From Nocardia anocheti (GTDB lineage Bacteria; Actinomycetota; Actinomycetes; Mycobacteriales; Mycobacteriaceae): a stretch of DNA of 64,000 nucleotides. The stretch covers positions 310,001 through 374,000 of the forward strand of contig NZ_JAQQFV010000001.1 of the NCBI RefSeq assembly GCF_029675105.1, given 5' to 3'. The notes below the pieces were generated by a model. The model was given only the letters and a program-made list of their open reading frames with translations. It was not told the DNA's origin and did no database searches. The position numbers and the translations under genes were made by a program. Shown here piece by piece: positions 53,301 to 63,889 of the stretch. Every line of letters starts with the position of its first letter. Position 1 is the first letter of the stretch.

Positions 53301-55656
53301 CGACGTCGTAGTCCTGCTCGTCGTCGAGGAACATCTCGCGGATCGAGTAGCCCGCCTCGTCCTGCACCAGCTCGTCGACCTCGTCGACCGTCTTGCGGAA
53401 GATCGAGTTCTCGTTGTAGAGCTGCTTGGACATCTTGCGGTGCTGTGCGCCGAAGCCACACATCACCCACACCGGCGCGGCGACGGCCGGGGAATCGGCG
53501 GTGAACACACCGGCGCCCGGCTTGCCCTCGGCGATGGCCCGCAGACCCGCGACGGCTTCTTCGTGTGTCTTGGCCAGCACCACACCGCGCGAACGCTGAT
53601 GGCTGCGCTTGGCCAGCGCCCGGGCCACATCGGTGAGCGGCACGTCCTTGCCCGCGCCCTCGAGCCAGTCGGCCAGCTCGGCGGCGGCGCGCTTGCGGCG
53701 CGAAGGCAGATAGGCCGAGACCGGCAGGATCACCGGCAGCGGCTCGGCGCGCTCGCCGTCCCACTCGAGCACGGGCTCGGCGGCGATCTCGGTGATGGCG
53801 GTGGCCTCGGCGACCACGTCGGTGGTCTCCTCGCCGTCGAAGAGCTCGGCCTCGGCCACCTGCTCGGCGGTGACCTCGGGAACCAGCTCGGGCACGACGC
53901 TCGGGACGTACTCCTGCAGGACCACGTGCGCGTTGGTGCCACCGAAACCGAAGCCGGAGATACCGACGGTCGCCACACCGCTGTAGCGGGGGAACTCGGT
54001 CGGCTCGTCGACGACCTTGAGGTTGGCCTGCTCGAACGGGATGTAGGGGCTGGGGCCCGCGTAGTTGATGTTCGGCGGGATGACGTTGTGCTGGAACGAC
54101 AGCAGCACCTTGGCCAGGCTGGGCACACCGGCACCGGACTCGAGGTGACCGAAGTTGGTCTTGGCCGAGCCGAGCAGGGCGGGCTTGTCGGCCTCGCGGC
54201 CACGGCCGACCACGCGCGCCAGCGCCTCGGCCTCGATCGGATCACCGATCGGGGTGCCGGTGCCGTGCGCCTCGATGTAGTCGACCGTCGACGGGGCGAT
54301 GCCCGCGTCCCGGTAGGCCCGGCGCAGCACGTCGGCCTGGGCGTCCGGGTTGGGCGCGAGCAGACCGTTGGAACGGCCGTCGCTGTTGACCGCGGTGCCC
54401 TTGATGACGCCGTAGATGTGGTCGCCGTCGCGCTCGGCGTCGACGAGCCGCTTGAGCACGACCAGACCGGCGCCCTCGGAGCGGACCATGCCGTCGGCGT
54501 CCTTCGAGAACGCCTTGATCCGGCCGTCCTCGGAGGTGCCCGGCGCGAAACCGAGGGTCGTCATCGGGATCAGCAGCATGTTCACGCCACCGGCCAACGC
54601 GACCTCGGCGTCACCGTCGCGCAGCGCGCGCACCGCCTGGTGCACGGCGACCAGCGTCGAGGAGCACGCGGTGTCCACGGTGACCGACGGGCCACGGAAG
54701 TCGTAGAAGTAGGACACGCGGTTGGCGATGATGCCGTTGGAGCTGCCCATGATCGCGTACGCCTCGGCGGAGGCGGGCACGTTCGGATCGGTGTTGCCCA
54801 GCGCGAGCGAGGCGATGATCTGGAAATCGCTGGTCGAGGACCCGATGAACATGCCGACCGGGGCGCCCTTGAGGTCGCTCGCCGGAATCCGGGCGTGCTC
54901 GAGGGCCTCCCAGGTGAGTTCCATGATCAGCCGCTGCTGCGGGTCGATGCGCTCGGCCTCGAGCGGCGAGGTCGCGAAGAAGTCGGCGTCGAAGCCCTTG
55001 ACGACGTCCTGGTCGAGGTAGCCGCCGCGAGTCTTGCCCGCCTCGACGGCCGCCGCCACGGTGGGATCGCTGAGGAATTCTTCCCAGCGCCCTTCCGGCA
55101 GCTCCCGGATCGCGTCCCCGCGCCCGATGATGAACTCCCACGTCGACTCCGGCGTCGACCCCGCACCCGGCAGTCGGGTCGACAGACCCACCACCGCGAT
55201 GTCGTGCGCCTCCGACGGCGTGTACGCGTCGGTGTAGTCCTCGGACTCCTCGACCGGCAGCTCCGGCTCACCGTTGACGATGACCTCGGCCAGCGAGGCG
55301 ATGGTCGGGTGCTGGTAGACCACCGTCGGCGTCAGCGTGACGCCGGTGAGGTCCTCGATGTCACCACCGAGGGCGAGCGCGTCGCGCGAGGCGAGCCCGA
55401 ACTCCTCCATCGGCCGGTCGACGGTGATCGCCTCGACCGACTGCCCGGTCGCGTCGGCCACCCATTTGCGCAGCCATTCGCGCAGCTCGGCGACCGAGAG
55501 GTCACCCGAGGGCGTGGTCGTCGCGTCATCGTCGGCGGCGGTCTCCGGACGATCTGCGTCCGGGGTTTCGGCGCTGTTCTGGGAGCCCTCGTTGTGTTCG
55601 GGGGCGGTCGTCCTGGGCTGGTCGGCGCGATCTCGGGAGGCCTCGTTGTGTTCCAT
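50359..55656 (-). CDS. pks13: Mycolic-acid condensing polyketide synthase Pks13
   Basis: A 1765-residue enzyme that condenses the meromycolyl chain from FadD32 with the carboxylated alpha-branch. Domains in order: N-terminal ACP (Ser90 in FGLASRDAL), ketosynthase (active Cys331 in VDTACSST), acyltransferase (Ser817 in GHSMGEV), C-terminal ACP (Ser1258 in LGLDSLMAM) and thioesterase (Ser1568 in YGWSLGA). No reductive domains are present, as in mycobacterial Pks13 (about 1733 residues). An Ala/Glu-rich linker lies between the second ACP and the thioesterase. The ATG at 55656 with GAGGA upstream is used rather than the adjacent TTG. Confidence 0.96.
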   Translation of the reverse strand: MEHNEASRDRADQPRTTAPEHNEGSQNSAETPDADRPETAADDDATTTPSGDLSVAELREWLRKWVADATGQSVEAITVDRPMEEFGLASRDALALGGDIEDLTGVTLTPTVVYQHPTIASLAEVIVNGEPELPVEESEDYTDAYTPSEAHDIAVVGLSTRLPGAGSTPESTWEFIIGRGDAIRELPEGRWEEFLSDPTVAAAVEAGKTRGGYLDQDVVKGFDADFFATSPLEAERIDPQQRLIMELTWEALEHARIPASDLKGAPVGMFIGSSTSDFQIIASLALGNTDPNVPASAEAYAIMGSSNGIIANRVSYFYDFRGPSVTVDTACSSTLVAVHQAVRALRDGDAEVALAGGVNMLLIPMTTLGFAPGTSEDGRIKAFSKDADGMVRSEGAGLVVLKRLVDAERDGDHIYGVIKGTAVNSDGRSNGLLAPNPDAQADVLRRAYRDAGIAPSTVDYIEAHGTGTPIGDPIEAEALARVVGRGREADKPALLGSAKTNFGHLESGAGVPSLAKVLLSFQHNVIPPNINYAGPSPYIPFEQANLKVVDEPTEFPRYSGVATVGISGFGFGGTNAHVVLQEYVPSVVPELVPEVTAEQVAEAELFDGEETTDVVAEATAITEIAAEPVLEWDGERAEPLPVILPVSAYLPSRRKRAAAELADWLEGAGKDVPLTDVARALAKRSHQRSRGVVLAKTHEEAVAGLRAIAEGKPGAGVFTADSPAVAAPVWVMCGFGAQHRKMSKQLYNENSIFRKTVDEVDELVQDEAGYSIREMFLDDEQDYDVGTCQVGIFTTQLGLAALLRAHGAEPAAVVGHSMGEVAGAYIAGGLTLEDAVRVICARSRLMGEGEQMITEDDVRNMALVELSAHDVAQLLPRFPDVECAVYAAPTNTVIGGPREQVEQIVAEVEGMGKFARILPTRGAGHTSQMDPLLGELAAELAGIEPTSLKTGLYSTVHEGLYFKPGSDPIHDEPYWVKNMRHAVYFTNAIKAAVDSGHTTFLELAPNSVALMQVLGTTFAAGVHDAQLIPTLKRKEDESAGVIGALAQLYVHGHAVNLSSLLPEGDYADVPRTAFLRKEYWPKVAMSSGAGNTRVPGAHVAMPDGRHAWEVQAGSVTDLTALVQAAAAQVLSDVAVTVSHPHAALPTTGTLTTTLTPHLGGASVQVHAKTPLGFTLLFDAVVTSGAPLPEPAAALAVPAATTEPEPTAAEIAVATSDRWRADSGETVEQRLCVIVAESMGYAVEDLPMEIPLMELGLDSLMAMRIKNRVEYEFDIPQLQISAVRDASLNEVSKVLRYAIEHRDEVAAMAEKQAAARAAGEDVEIGVDADFVEAARAAIAAGDDPLAAAKAAGAELPSEGAASESVAAPVADVAAAEQVSDAAVESAAKVEAAAPDVDYSAPAGDEDNVPPRDAAERLAYATWAVVTGTSPGGIFNTLPILEEDVAEKMAARLTERVKAEVTVDDVLDCETIEQLSEVVRNLQDSGADVDGFIRPLRARTEGSTATPVFVFHPAGGNTLVYEPLLKRLPADTPMYGFERVEGSIEERARQYLPELRKIQGEGPYVLYGWSLGAVLALQVGQMLREEGADVRHIGLIDLAMTVEPEDNTLEGRIARLERYQAFAKKTYNVPSELDREQIEELAAATDAEQFAMISDLIKLSGAKIPGGVLEHQRHSYLENRALEQKDPSRYDGDVVLYLADRYHDGAIELEPRYADRRPNGGWDEYIPNLEVVHIPGDHLQIVDEPRIGQIGADLAAKLAAISAKGEK

Positions 55657-55699
55657 CAATTCCTCAAGCTACCTGTCTGCGTACAGGGCGCGCCGTGGA

Positions 55700-55734
55700 A
55701 TGACGCCCGGCATGCTCGACATGCCGGGCGTCAT
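55700..55734 (-). terminator. Hairpin between fadD32 and pks13
   Basis: A perfect 15-bp stem (55700-55714 with 55720-55734) and a CTCGA loop. It sits 20 nt after the fadD32 stop and about 44 nt before the pks13 ATG, without a T-run, so it may act as a terminator, a partial attenuator or an RNA-processing site. Confidence 0.75.
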
Positions 55735-55753
55735 CACCGAACCGGTCGGCCGA

Positions 55754-57667
55754 TTACTCTTCTGGTGCATCGGGGAAAGCCTGCTGGGTGTAACCACCGC
55801 GCAGCGTTCCCTCGAGGTAGGCGGCCTTGCAGGCGCGCCGGGCGATCTTGCCGCTGGAGGTACGCGGGATGGAGCCCGCGGGAACCAGCAGGATGTCACG
55901 GGCGGTGACGCCGTGGCGCTGCGAGACCGCCGCGCGCACCGCGTCGGCGATCGGAGCCGGGTCGGCCTTGCCCGCGCCGGGACCACGTTCGGCCACGATG
56001 ACCAGCTGCTCGGACGCGTCGTCGGCGTCGAACTTCAGGCCGGAGTGGCTCTCGGCGGCGAAGACCTCGGCGGGCAGCTGGTTGGCGGGCACCGCGAAGG
56101 CGGCGACGAAACCGGGCCGCAGCGCGGTGGAGGCCTCCTGGGCGGAGAACTCCAGATCCTGCGGGTAGTGGTTGCGGCCGTCGACGATCACCAGGTCCTT
56201 GACGCGACCGGTGATGTAGAGCTCGCCGTCGAAGTAGACGCCGAAGTCGCCGGTGCGCATCCAGTTCGCGTCCGCGGCGGTGCCCTCGGTGTGGCCACCC
56301 GGCTGACGCTCGGTGACCCGGTTGCGGAAGGTCTTGGTCGACTCGTCGGGGCGTCCCCAGTAGCCGATGCCCATGTTGTTGCCGTGCAGCCAGATCTCGC
56401 CGACCTGACCGTCGGGCAGTTCACGGCCGCCGTCGGGGCCCTCCACCGACTCGGGGTCGACGATCGCGGCCCACTGCGACAGGCCGACGTACCCGCAGGA
56501 GACCTGCGCGATGGCGTTCTCGGCGGACTGCTCCACGCGGACCATCCGGCCCTTGTTCAGCTCGTCGCGGTCGACGTAGATGTACTTGGCCTCGTCCTCG
56601 GCCTTGGTCGCCGAGACGAACAGCGTCGCCTCCGCCATGCCGTAGCAGGGCTTGATGGCGGTCTTGGGCAGGCCGTACGGGGCGAACGCCTCGTTGAACT
56701 TCTTCATCGACGAGACCGTCACCGGCTCGGAACCGTTGATCAGGCCGATGACGTTCGACAGGTCCAGCGACTCGCCCGCCTTCGGCACACCGCGCGCCGC
56801 GGCGTGCTCGAACGCGAAGTTCGGCGCGGCCGCGAAGGTACCGGCGCCGTCGGAGACCGCGGCCAGCTCGTTGATCCAGCGCGAGGGGCGACGCACGAAC
56901 GCGCTCGGCGACATGATGGTGATGAACTTGCCGCCGACCGCGGGCAGGATGACCGTCAGCAGGCCCATGTCGTGGAACAGCGGCAGCCAGGTGACACCGC
57001 GCGAGTTCTCGTTCATGTTCAGCGAGTTGATCATCTGCAGCAGGTTGGTGCCGACCGCGCGGTGGGTGATCTCCACACCGGCCGGAACACGGGTGGAACC
57101 CGAGGTGTACTGCAGGTAGGCGATGTCGTCGATCGCGGTGTCGGGGCGGACCCAGGAGTCACCGAGGGTGTCCGGGATCGCGTCGACGGCGATGATGCGC
57201 GGACGCTGCGCGGCGGGCAGCGAGCGGAAGAACTGGCGCACACCGGCGGCCGAGGAGGTCGCGGTGAGGATCGCCGAGGGCTCACAGTCACCGAGCACGG
57301 CGTGCAGCCGGTCGGTGTGGCCCGGCTCGTCCGGGTCGAACAGCGGGACCGAGATGGTGCCCGCGTAGATCGCCGCGAAGAAGGAGATCACGTAGTCCAG
57401 ACCCTGCGGGGCGAGGATCGCGACCCGGTCGCCCGGGTTGGTCACCTGCTGCAGGCGAGCGGCCACCGCGCGCAGCCGAACTCCGAACTCCTGCCAGGTC
57501 AGCTCGTGTACCTCGCCGTCGCGCTCCCGCGAGTAGTCGATGTAGCGGTACGCGAGCGTATTCGCATCGTTACGGGTGTGCTTCTCGACGTGATCGACCA
57601 GGGTCCGACCCTCGGGAATCACAATGTTCCCGGTCGCGTCCAGGTAGTCGTCGAAAGTCTCTTCCAT
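55754..57667 (-). CDS. fadD32: Long-chain fatty acid-AMP ligase FadD32
   Basis: A 637-residue FAAL that activates meromycolic acid as an acyl-adenylate and loads it on the N-terminal ACP of Pks13. The ATP-binding motif is [18 protein letters not shown], and a FAAL-type large N-domain is followed by a C-terminal domain with [17 protein letters not shown]. Size and motifs match M. tuberculosis FadD32. GGAGGAG lies before the ATG. The roughly 210 bp upstream hold its promoter region and a 7-bp stem (57812-57818 with 57827-57833). Confidence 0.96.
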   Translation of the reverse strand: MEETFDDYLDATGNIVIPEGRTLVDHVEKHTRNDANTLAYRYIDYSRERDGEVHELTWQEFGVRLRAVAARLQQVTNPGDRVAILAPQGLDYVISFFAAIYAGTISVPLFDPDEPGHTDRLHAVLGDCEPSAILTATSSAAGVRQFFRSLPAAQRPRIIAVDAIPDTLGDSWVRPDTAIDDIAYLQYTSGSTRVPAGVEITHRAVGTNLLQMINSLNMNENSRGVTWLPLFHDMGLLTVILPAVGGKFITIMSPSAFVRRPSRWINELAAVSDGAGTFAAAPNFAFEHAAARGVPKAGESLDLSNVIGLINGSEPVTVSSMKKFNEAFAPYGLPKTAIKPCYGMAEATLFVSATKAEDEAKYIYVDRDELNKGRMVRVEQSAENAIAQVSCGYVGLSQWAAIVDPESVEGPDGGRELPDGQVGEIWLHGNNMGIGYWGRPDESTKTFRNRVTERQPGGHTEGTAADANWMRTGDFGVYFDGELYITGRVKDLVIVDGRNHYPQDLEFSAQEASTALRPGFVAAFAVPANQLPAEVFAAESHSGLKFDADDASEQLVIVAERGPGAGKADPAPIADAVRAAVSQRHGVTARDILLVPAGSIPRTSSGKIARRACKAAYLEGTLRGGYTQQAFPDAPEE

Positions 57668-57881
57668 TCCTTCTTCTCCTCCGAGGACCGGGCACCGGTG
57701 AAATGTTCCAACGCGCTGGGGGCGTTGACACCTGTGCGGCCTCGACTCGCTATCGCCACCGGACGCAGGTGCACGTCGTAGCTGTGCATCCTGACAACCT
57801 GCGGATTTTCGAGCGGTCTGCGCGGTGACCGCTATCGGCTAGATGTTCTCAAACCAGAGTCATGTTACAGAGAACCCCCGC

Positions 57882-58901
57882 TCAGTCCTCCCGCAGCAGC
57901 GGAATGACAGGCGCGAAAGCATCCATCTGGGTGGGGAAGATGCCGACATACGACATCGAAGTGAGTTGGCGCACACGTTTGATCTGTTCGGCGATTTCCT
58001 CGAACGTACCGATCGCGACGTAGGGCGAATTCAGGATCTGCTCGACGGTGAGCTCCACGTCGACCTCGAGATTGGGGTGCAGGCCGCGCGAGATCGCGTT
58101 GAGGGCCATCTCCGCGGTCTTCTCGCGGTCGTCGGTGATGACGATGGCGGTGATGGCCCAGTTCAGCTCGATGTCGGCGAACCGGTCACCGGCGGCGGCC
58201 TTGACGATGTTCACCTTCTCGATCGTCTTCTCCAGCGTGATGCCCGAGAGCAGACCCTTCCCGTTCTTGGTGGTCTGCGGGACGATCGAGACGATGTCGG
58301 CGTGCTTGGCGGCCAGCGCCAGCATCTTCGGGCCACCACCACCGGTGCACAGCGGCGGACGCGGGCCCTGCCGCGGCCGCGGGGTGCCCTTGATACCGCG
58401 CACCTGGTAGTGCTTGCCCTCGAAATTGCACTCCTGACCGCGCAGCAGCGTGTCCAGGATGGTCAGCGACTCGTCGAGCTTCTCCAGCCGGACGCCGGGG
58501 CGTTCGAACGGGATGCCCGCGTCGTCGAACTCCTCCTTGATCCAGCCCGCGCCCACGCCGACCTCGAGCCTGCCCTTCGACAGCACGTCGATGGTGGCGA
58601 GGTCCTTGGCGAGCACGACCGGATGCCGGAAGCCGTTGGCCAGCACCGAGGTGCCGAGCCGGATCTTGCTGGTGGCCTGGGTGAGCGCGCCCAGCGCGGC
58701 GATCGGGCCGATCTGATCGCCCAGGTGATCGGGCACGAAGAAGGTGTCGTACCCGTACTCCTCGGCCTCCTGCGCGGTCTGGACGAACTTGCGCGCGCCA
58801 CCCTCCTGCTTGTTGCCCTCTCCCGCCGCTCCGAAGCGGAACGGACGCAGCGGCGTACCCAGCGCGGTCGACTCACCGACGGGTGCGGCAGCTTCGGTCA
58901 T
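57882..58901 (-). CDS. LLM-class F420-dependent oxidoreductase
   Basis: A 339-residue luciferase-like TIM-barrel protein (TIGR03621 type). Characteristic segments are EEYGYDTFFVPDHLGDQIGP, IRLGTSVLANGFRHPVVLAK and GRLEVGVGAGWIKEEFDDAG. It probably uses coenzyme F420 to reduce or oxidise an unknown substrate. The ATG at 58901 follows AGGAG; the upstream extension to 59012 is not used. In M. tuberculosis, as I remember it, fadD32 is followed directly by the cutinase-like gene; here this gene is inserted. Confidence 0.85.
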   Translation of the reverse strand: MTEAAAPVGESTALGTPLRPFRFGAAGEGNKQEGGARKFVQTAQEAEEYGYDTFFVPDHLGDQIGPIAALGALTQATSKIRLGTSVLANGFRHPVVLAKDLATIDVLSKGRLEVGVGAGWIKEEFDDAGIPFERPGVRLEKLDESLTILDTLLRGQECNFEGKHYQVRGIKGTPRPRQGPRPPLCTGGGGPKMLALAAKHADIVSIVPQTTKNGKGLLSGITLEKTIEKVNIVKAAAGDRFADIELNWAITAIVITDDREKTAEMALNAISRGLHPNLEVDVELTVEQILNSPYVAIGTFEEIAEQIKRVRQLTSMSYVGIFPTQMDAFAPVIPLLRED

Positions 58902-59053
58902 GAACTCTTCGCTCCTGGCTGTGCGATGGACTCGGGCGCAATCACCAGCGCACTTTACAGCGTGTGGGCGAAACGGAGTGCGGATGTCACAGCGAGGCAT
59001 GATCCATGGCAATCATGCACCCGCTGTGACTGTGACAACTCCGTCCCCGCGAA

Positions 59054-60046
59054 TCAGGAATGTGGCGGATGCGGCGCGTTCTCGATGAGCCCCGCCGCCC
59101 AGTTCACCGTCCACTGGGTCGCGGTGGTGCCGTTGCCGTCCACGGTGTTGGTGGCGTAGAGGGCGTGCACCGGGTTGCCCGCCGAGCGGATCAGCGCCGC
59201 CAGGCTGCCCAGCGCGTTGGCCGGATTGAGGGCCTCGCGCGGGGCGTCGCAGATCATGTCGCCGGGCGCGCAGAGGGAGTTCACCTTCGAGGCCAGCTCA
59301 CCGAAACCACCGGGACGCGGGCCGGTCATGCTGATCCCCGGCACGTTGACGCCCTTGAGCGCCACCTCGGCGCCCTGACCCGTCGGCGGCGGGTCACCGA
59401 TCTCGGTCGGCTGACCCGGACCGGTGTCGGCGGTGCGGCGCCCGTCGGCGATGACGGTCACGCCGAGCACCCGGTCGGCCGGGATCGGGCCGTTGCCCGC
59501 GCCGATCTGGGCGGCGATGTCACCGGCGATCACCGCGCCCTGGGAGAAGCCCGCGATGACGAAGTTCGTCAACGGGCATTCCCGGTGCCGCTGCGAGAGC
59601 ACGTCGGTGGCCCGCGCGGTGCCCTCGGTACGGCTGACGTTGTAGGACGCCTGGCCGTCGGGCGGGAAGGCGATCGGGTTCGAGAACTGCGCCACGTAGG
59701 GCACGGTGTAGACCTCGAGCCGGTCGTCGGGGAACTGCGCGCGCAGCGGGCCCGACACGCTCAACATCAGCGAGATCGGGTTGGCCTGCGGGTTGTACGG
59801 ATCGTCGTCGCTGGCCGACTCCCAGGTACCCGGGATCGACAGGAACATGACGTCCGGGCAGTCCGCCGACTGCGAGCTCGGCGGCGGCGGTGGCGTGGGC
59901 GGACCCGGCGGCGGCTTCTCCAGCCGTCCGGCCAGCAGGTACCACAGCAGCAGGACGACGATGATCGCCAGGACCAGCAGCGCCAGCAGGGTGAAGCACC
60001 CCGCGGGCCAGAACCTGCGGGTCCGTCGATTCGGCCGGGGCGTCAC
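59054..60046 (-). CDS. Cutinase-like membrane-anchored hydrolase (Culp6/Rv3802c type)
   Basis: A 330-residue protein with one N-terminal membrane anchor (FTLLALLVLAIIVVLLLWYLL), a proline-rich linker, and a cutinase-fold domain. The nucleophile is Ser168 in AGFSQGAVI, and conserved cysteines flank it (ADCPDVMF, RECPLTNF). Rv3802c is a phospholipase/thioesterase linked to envelope lipid metabolism near fadD32. The GTG at 60046 shares one base with the stop of the upstream lipoprotein gene. Confidence 0.88.
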   Translation of the reverse strand: MTPRPNRRTRRFWPAGCFTLLALLVLAIIVVLLLWYLLAGRLEKPPPGPPTPPPPPSSQSADCPDVMFLSIPGTWESASDDDPYNPQANPISLMLSVSGPLRAQFPDDRLEVYTVPYVAQFSNPIAFPPDGQASYNVSRTEGTARATDVLSQRHRECPLTNFVIAGFSQGAVIAGDIAAQIGAGNGPIPADRVLGVTVIADGRRTADTGPGQPTEIGDPPPTGQGAEVALKGVNVPGISMTGPRPGGFGELASKVNSLCAPGDMICDAPREALNPANALGSLAALIRSAGNPVHALYATNTVDGNGTTATQWTVNWAAGLIENAPHPPHS

Positions 60047-60561
60047 TAGCAGTAGGTCGAGGTCGCGGCCGCGATATAGACCTGGGAAGCCTTGTCGACG
60101 TCCATCTTGGACTCGTCGAAGTTGGCGTCGGACCCGGCGATCGCCGCGACGAACGGGGCGATGTCGGCGTCGGAGGCGCCGGTGGCACGGCTGGAACAGA
60201 TGTAGTTGGCCGCGGTCAGCGCGATGTCCGGGCTGGCCGGGGTGATGCCGTTCTTGCTCAGCTCATCGAGGAACGCCTGGTCCTTGGCCGAAGCCGGGGC
60301 CGAGGGGGCGCTGGTCTCGGGCGCGGGTGCCGGTTGCTCGGGGGCGCTGGACTCGGGCGCGGCGGAGGAACTCGGCGCGTGCCCGCCGTGCTCGTCGGCC
60401 GAGGGTGCCGGGGCCTGCGTGGACGCCGCGGGGGCGCTCGCGCTGCTGGAGAGGGTGGGCGTCTGCGAGGCCGTCGAGTCGTTGCCGCCGCAGGCGGACA
60501 ACAGGGCGACTGCGGCCAGCGCCGCGACCGATCCGGCTACCTTGCCAGGGATCCGATGCAT
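60046..60561 (-). CDS. DUF732-containing lipoprotein
   Basis: A 171-residue lipoprotein. The signal ends in a lipobox (ALLSACGG), with Cys24 as the lipidated residue. A Ser/Pro/Ala-rich linker of about 65 residues leads to a C-terminal DUF732 domain (AFLDELSKNGITPASPDIAL and two cysteines, ICSS and the terminal TYC). DUF732 proteins are small secreted proteins of actinobacteria with unknown roles. It is translationally linked to the Culp6-like gene. Confidence 0.85.
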   Translation of the reverse strand: MHRIPGKVAGSVAALAAVALLSACGGNDSTASQTPTLSSSASAPAASTQAPAPSADEHGGHAPSSSAAPESSAPEQPAPAPETSAPSAPASAKDQAFLDELSKNGITPASPDIALTAANYICSSRATGASDADIAPFVAAIAGSDANFDESKMDVDKASQVYIAAATSTYC

Positions 60562-60672
60562 GAAGATTGTTCCTCGATCGTTCGTCAGGGAAGCGGTCGC
60601 AGACCAGGCTAGCCGGACATCACGCCTGTTCGGGTGGCAGGCGGTGAAGTTCAGAGAGTTCTCAGCCCGGGC

Positions 60673-62505
60673 TCACACCCCGTGGACTTCGGATCTGCCG
60701 TCTCGCACGACGATGAACCCGGTTTGGAAGTTCTGCTGGATCCCGCCCGGCACGGCGAACTCGTCGCTCACCGGGAAGCCCAGTCTGCCGTTCTCGAAAC
60801 CCTGCTTGCCCCACTCCTCCATCAGCGCGCCGTTGCGCACCGACCAGGCACCCGAGAGCGGACTCCAGTAGATGTTGCCGCCCTCGAACCGGCTGTAGCG
60901 GCCGAGATCCTTCAGCGGCGCCTCCTCGGCCACCGGGAATCCGAGCGGGCTGTTCTCGAAGCCGAGCTGGGAGTACTTGTCGAGCACGAAGCCCTGCACG
61001 CGATGGGCGCCGGTGGCCGCGCTGTAGAACATCGGCCCGTGCTCGAAGGCCTGCACCGCGCCGTCGCGGCTGGGCGTGGCAGCCTCGGCCGCGACCGGGT
61101 ATCCGGCCGGGCCGCGCTCGTAGCCCTGCTTGCCCCATTCCTCGAGGAAGGCCCCGCGCATCACCTGGGCACCGGTCTCGGGGGTCCAGTAGATCGACCC
61201 GCCCTCGAAGCTCTGCGTCCGACCGCGTCCGTCGGGCAGGCCCACCTCGTCACCGGTCGGCAGCCCCAGCGGCGAGGCCGCCCCGCCGATCCCGGCGTAC
61301 GTGCCGCCGATGCGACCGGCCACCGCGTGCGTGCCGGTGGCCGCCGAGTGGAACACCCGCCCGTGCTGGAAGTCCTGCGCCACCCCGGCGGCCGCCGGGT
61401 ACTCCGCGCTCAGGCAGCCGCCGAGCCAGTTCGCGGCCTGCGCGAGCCCGGCGATCGCCCCACCCAGACCACAGTTCGCCCCGTTCGGATCGGTGCCCAG
61501 CGCCGCCGCGGCCTGGTTCCAGGACTGCCGCATCTCGAAATCCCAGTAGGGCCAGGTGTGCGTGCCGGAGGGCCGGTAGTTGGCCTGCACCGGGATCTCC
61601 AGCTTCTCCAGCTTGGTGACGAAGTTCTCCGTCGACAGCCGCGCCAGGATCTCCAGCCCCGTGCCCGCCCAGTTCTCGCTGAGCAGCGGCATCTCGCTGA
61701 GCTGGTCGTGGGTACCGGCCAGCCCGCTGCCGCTCGAGACGTACATGCTCACCCCGCGCAGCTTGTCCGCCAGCAGATACGGATCGTGCGCGGCCCACTC
61801 CGGGCCGCCGGGCGGACCCCACATGGCCGCCGCGTCGAAACCGCCCGCGTCCTTGTTGGCGAAGGTGATCGCCTGCGGCATACCGAGAGTCGTGGTGGTG
61901 AGCAGACCGGAGTAGGAGGCCACGTATTTCATCAGCCCGGGATTGCGTCCGGCCAGATTCATCGCGGCCGTGCCGCCCATCGAAAGTCCTTGCACGCCAC
62001 GCACATCGGTGGTGCGCCAGTCGCGTTCGAGGATGGGCGGCAGTTCCTTGGTGAGAAATGTCTCCCACTTGTAGGTGTGTCCGTTGTCGGGCGAGAGCCA
62101 GTCGGAATACCAGCTCGACTGGCCACCCACCGGCAGCACCACATTCACGTTCTTGTCGGCGTAGAAGCCTTCGGCGTCGGCGTCTTTGGTCCAGCCGTTC
62201 TCGTCGTCCTGCGCGCGCAGGCCGTCGAGCATCAGCAGCATAGGGAATTTCGCGTCCGGCCGCGCGTGCCAGTCCCTGGCCAGCAGCATCTGCACCTGGA
62301 TGGGGGTGTTCATGGCGGCGGAGTAGACCCACATCGCCACCCGGCGATCCGAGAGCCACTCGACCCGCTGCACCGCCGACACCGCGGGCATGGCCTGCGT
62401 CTGCGCCTGGGCGGGCACGGCGACGACGGGCGACAGCAGCGCCACGGTCGTGGCCGCGATTCCGAGGATCCGCCGCATGGGCGCTCGGACACGATGTTTC
62501 GACAT
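60673..62505 (-). CDS. Mycolyltransferase (antigen 85 family) with C-terminal LGFP repeats
   Basis: A 610-residue exported protein. A signal peptide (cleavage after PAQA) is followed by an antigen-85-type alpha/beta hydrolase domain, with nucleophile Ser175 in GLSMGGTAAM and an N-terminal mycolyltransferase motif (MLLMLDGLRAQDDENGW). From about residue 365, four LGFP-type repeats follow, recognisable by ASPLGLPTGDEV, GPAGYPVAAEA, SPLGFPVAEEAP and GRLGFPVSDEF. This resembles corynebacterial PS1-like proteins, whose LGFP repeats are thought to bind the arabinogalactan-peptidoglycan layer. GAGGAGGG precedes the ATG. Confidence 0.92.
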   Translation of the reverse strand: MSKHRVRAPMRRILGIAATTVALLSPVVAVPAQAQTQAMPAVSAVQRVEWLSDRRVAMWVYSAAMNTPIQVQMLLARDWHARPDAKFPMLLMLDGLRAQDDENGWTKDADAEGFYADKNVNVVLPVGGQSSWYSDWLSPDNGHTYKWETFLTKELPPILERDWRTTDVRGVQGLSMGGTAAMNLAGRNPGLMKYVASYSGLLTTTTLGMPQAITFANKDAGGFDAAAMWGPPGGPEWAAHDPYLLADKLRGVSMYVSSGSGLAGTHDQLSEMPLLSENWAGTGLEILARLSTENFVTKLEKLEIPVQANYRPSGTHTWPYWDFEMRQSWNQAAAALGTDPNGANCGLGGAIAGLAQAANWLGGCLSAEYPAAAGVAQDFQHGRVFHSAATGTHAVAGRIGGTYAGIGGAASPLGLPTGDEVGLPDGRGRTQSFEGGSIYWTPETGAQVMRGAFLEEWGKQGYERGPAGYPVAAEAATPSRDGAVQAFEHGPMFYSAATGAHRVQGFVLDKYSQLGFENSPLGFPVAEEAPLKDLGRYSRFEGGNIYWSPLSGAWSVRNGALMEEWGKQGFENGRLGFPVSDEFAVPGGIQQNFQTGFIVVRDGRSEVHGV

Positions 62506-62607
62506 GCGCGACCCTCCTCATCCCACCCCACGGGACAGCCTCACCCTCGGTTGTACCGCAGTGCGCGGCGATAACCGGGACGACACGCGAAAGCCGATGA
62601 CAACGAA

Positions 62608-62638
62608 AAGACCGGCCCACCCTGCGGGTGAGCCGGTC
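62608..62638 (-). terminator. Hairpin terminator after the fbp gene at 62665
   Basis: An 8-bp stem (62608-62615 with 62631-62638) continued by inner pairs; on the minus strand it is followed by TTTTCGTT. It separates this gene from the LGFP-containing mycolyltransferase. Confidence 0.75.
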
Positions 62639-62664
62639 TCCTCAGCGTTGCTGGGCGAAAACTG

Positions 62665-63699
62665 TCAGGCGCCCAGCGCGCCCAGGATGTGCGGACGCGC
62701 CTTCCACAGCTCGTCTTCCCAGTACTTCCACGAGTGGGTGCCGTTGGCGGGGAAGTCGAACACGGCGCTGATGCCCAGGGTCTTGAGACGCTGCTGGAAG
62801 GCCAGCGTGCTCACGAACGAGATGGCCTCGATGCCCATGGCGTTGGCGGTGTTGTACACCCCGCCCAGACCGGCCGGACGGTCGTGCTGACCGGGCAGGC
62901 CGTTGGCCGAGGAGATGAACATCGGCAGGCCGCGCAGCTCGGGCGCGAAGACCATCGGGTCCATCCGCAGCCACGCCGGGCTCCACGGAGCGGCCATGGA
63001 GTCGACGTTGAAGCGGCCCGCGTCGAGCATCATCACGCGGATGGCCTCACGCATGCCGGGGGCACCCCAGTTCAGCGGGCCCGAGAGCGAGGACGCGTGC
63101 TTGAACTGGTCACGGTGCAGGGCGGCCAGGCGCAGCGCGGCCGGGCCGCTCATCGACAGGCCGAGCACCGCGTTGTTGGTGCGGGAGACGCCGTAGCCCT
63201 CGAGGAAGGACGGCAGCTCCTCGGTCAGGAAGGTCTCCCACTTGTAGGTGGTCTTCTGGCCGTTGGTGTTCGAGGCCGAGGTCCAGTCGGCGTACCAGGA
63301 CGACTGGCCACCGACCGGCATCACCAGGGTGACGTTGTCGTCGGCGAACTGCTGCATCGCGTTGGTCTCGAACGACCAGGCGTTCTTGTCGTCGCGGGCG
63401 CGCAGGCCGTCGAGCAGGTAGAGCGCGGCGTTGCCGCCGTTGCGCGCCCACTGCACCTGGACCTTCACCGGGCCCATCTTCGAGGGCACCATGAGTTCTT
63501 CGTAGCCACCGGCCGGGGCCCGCAGCGCGGGCGCGGAAGGCGCCGGGGCGGCGAACGCGGTCGGGGCCGCCCCTGCGGCGATCGGCAGCACCAGGGCTGC
63601 TGCGCCGACAGCTAGAATTCGATTACGCCAACCACGAGGTGCTGTTGCCCGGGACGCGCCCAGATCACCCTTCGGCGCGACGGCCTTGCCGAAACGCAT
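62665..63699 (-). CDS. Mycolyltransferase of the antigen 85 family
   Basis: A 344-residue exported mycolyltransferase that transfers mycolates between trehalose monomycolate and arabinogalactan or a second trehalose mycolate. The Sec signal (ILAVGAAALVLPIAAGAAPT) is followed by LYLLDGLRARDDKNAW, QSSWYADW and the nucleophile Ser182 in GLSMSGPAAL. The ATG at 63699 is used because the signal peptide fits; eleven further codons are open upstream. It is one of three tandem fbp-type genes here, so no specific fbp symbol is given. Confidence 0.92.
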   Translation of the reverse strand: MRFGKAVAPKGDLGASRATAPRGWRNRILAVGAAALVLPIAAGAAPTAFAAPAPSAPALRAPAGGYEELMVPSKMGPVKVQVQWARNGGNAALYLLDGLRARDDKNAWSFETNAMQQFADDNVTLVMPVGGQSSWYADWTSASNTNGQKTTYKWETFLTEELPSFLEGYGVSRTNNAVLGLSMSGPAALRLAALHRDQFKHASSLSGPLNWGAPGMREAIRVMMLDAGRFNVDSMAAPWSPAWLRMDPMVFAPELRGLPMFISSANGLPGQHDRPAGLGGVYNTANAMGIEAISFVSTLAFQQRLKTLGISAVFDFPANGTHSWKYWEDELWKARPHILGALGA

Positions 63700-63889
63700 G
63701 TGAATTCCGCTCTCTTTCTGCTGTTGTGGCATGCCAGACAGGTCTCATACATCGACTGGATCCCGACAAGCCAGCCGATCGATCAGGGTGAAACAACGAT
63801 CTGGTCACACTTACGCTCGCTGGAGACTATTCCAGTCACGAATTAGTTGCAAGACCAACAGGTTCGGACCCGGGAACCACCGGAAAATA

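Noticed and set aside
51127..55908. A very long open frame of about 1590 codons on the plus strand opposite pks13
   Set aside because: It is the GC-rich antisense shadow of pks13: His/Arg/Gly-rich composition, no domains, no ribosome-binding site. The pks13 frame has all catalytic motifs.
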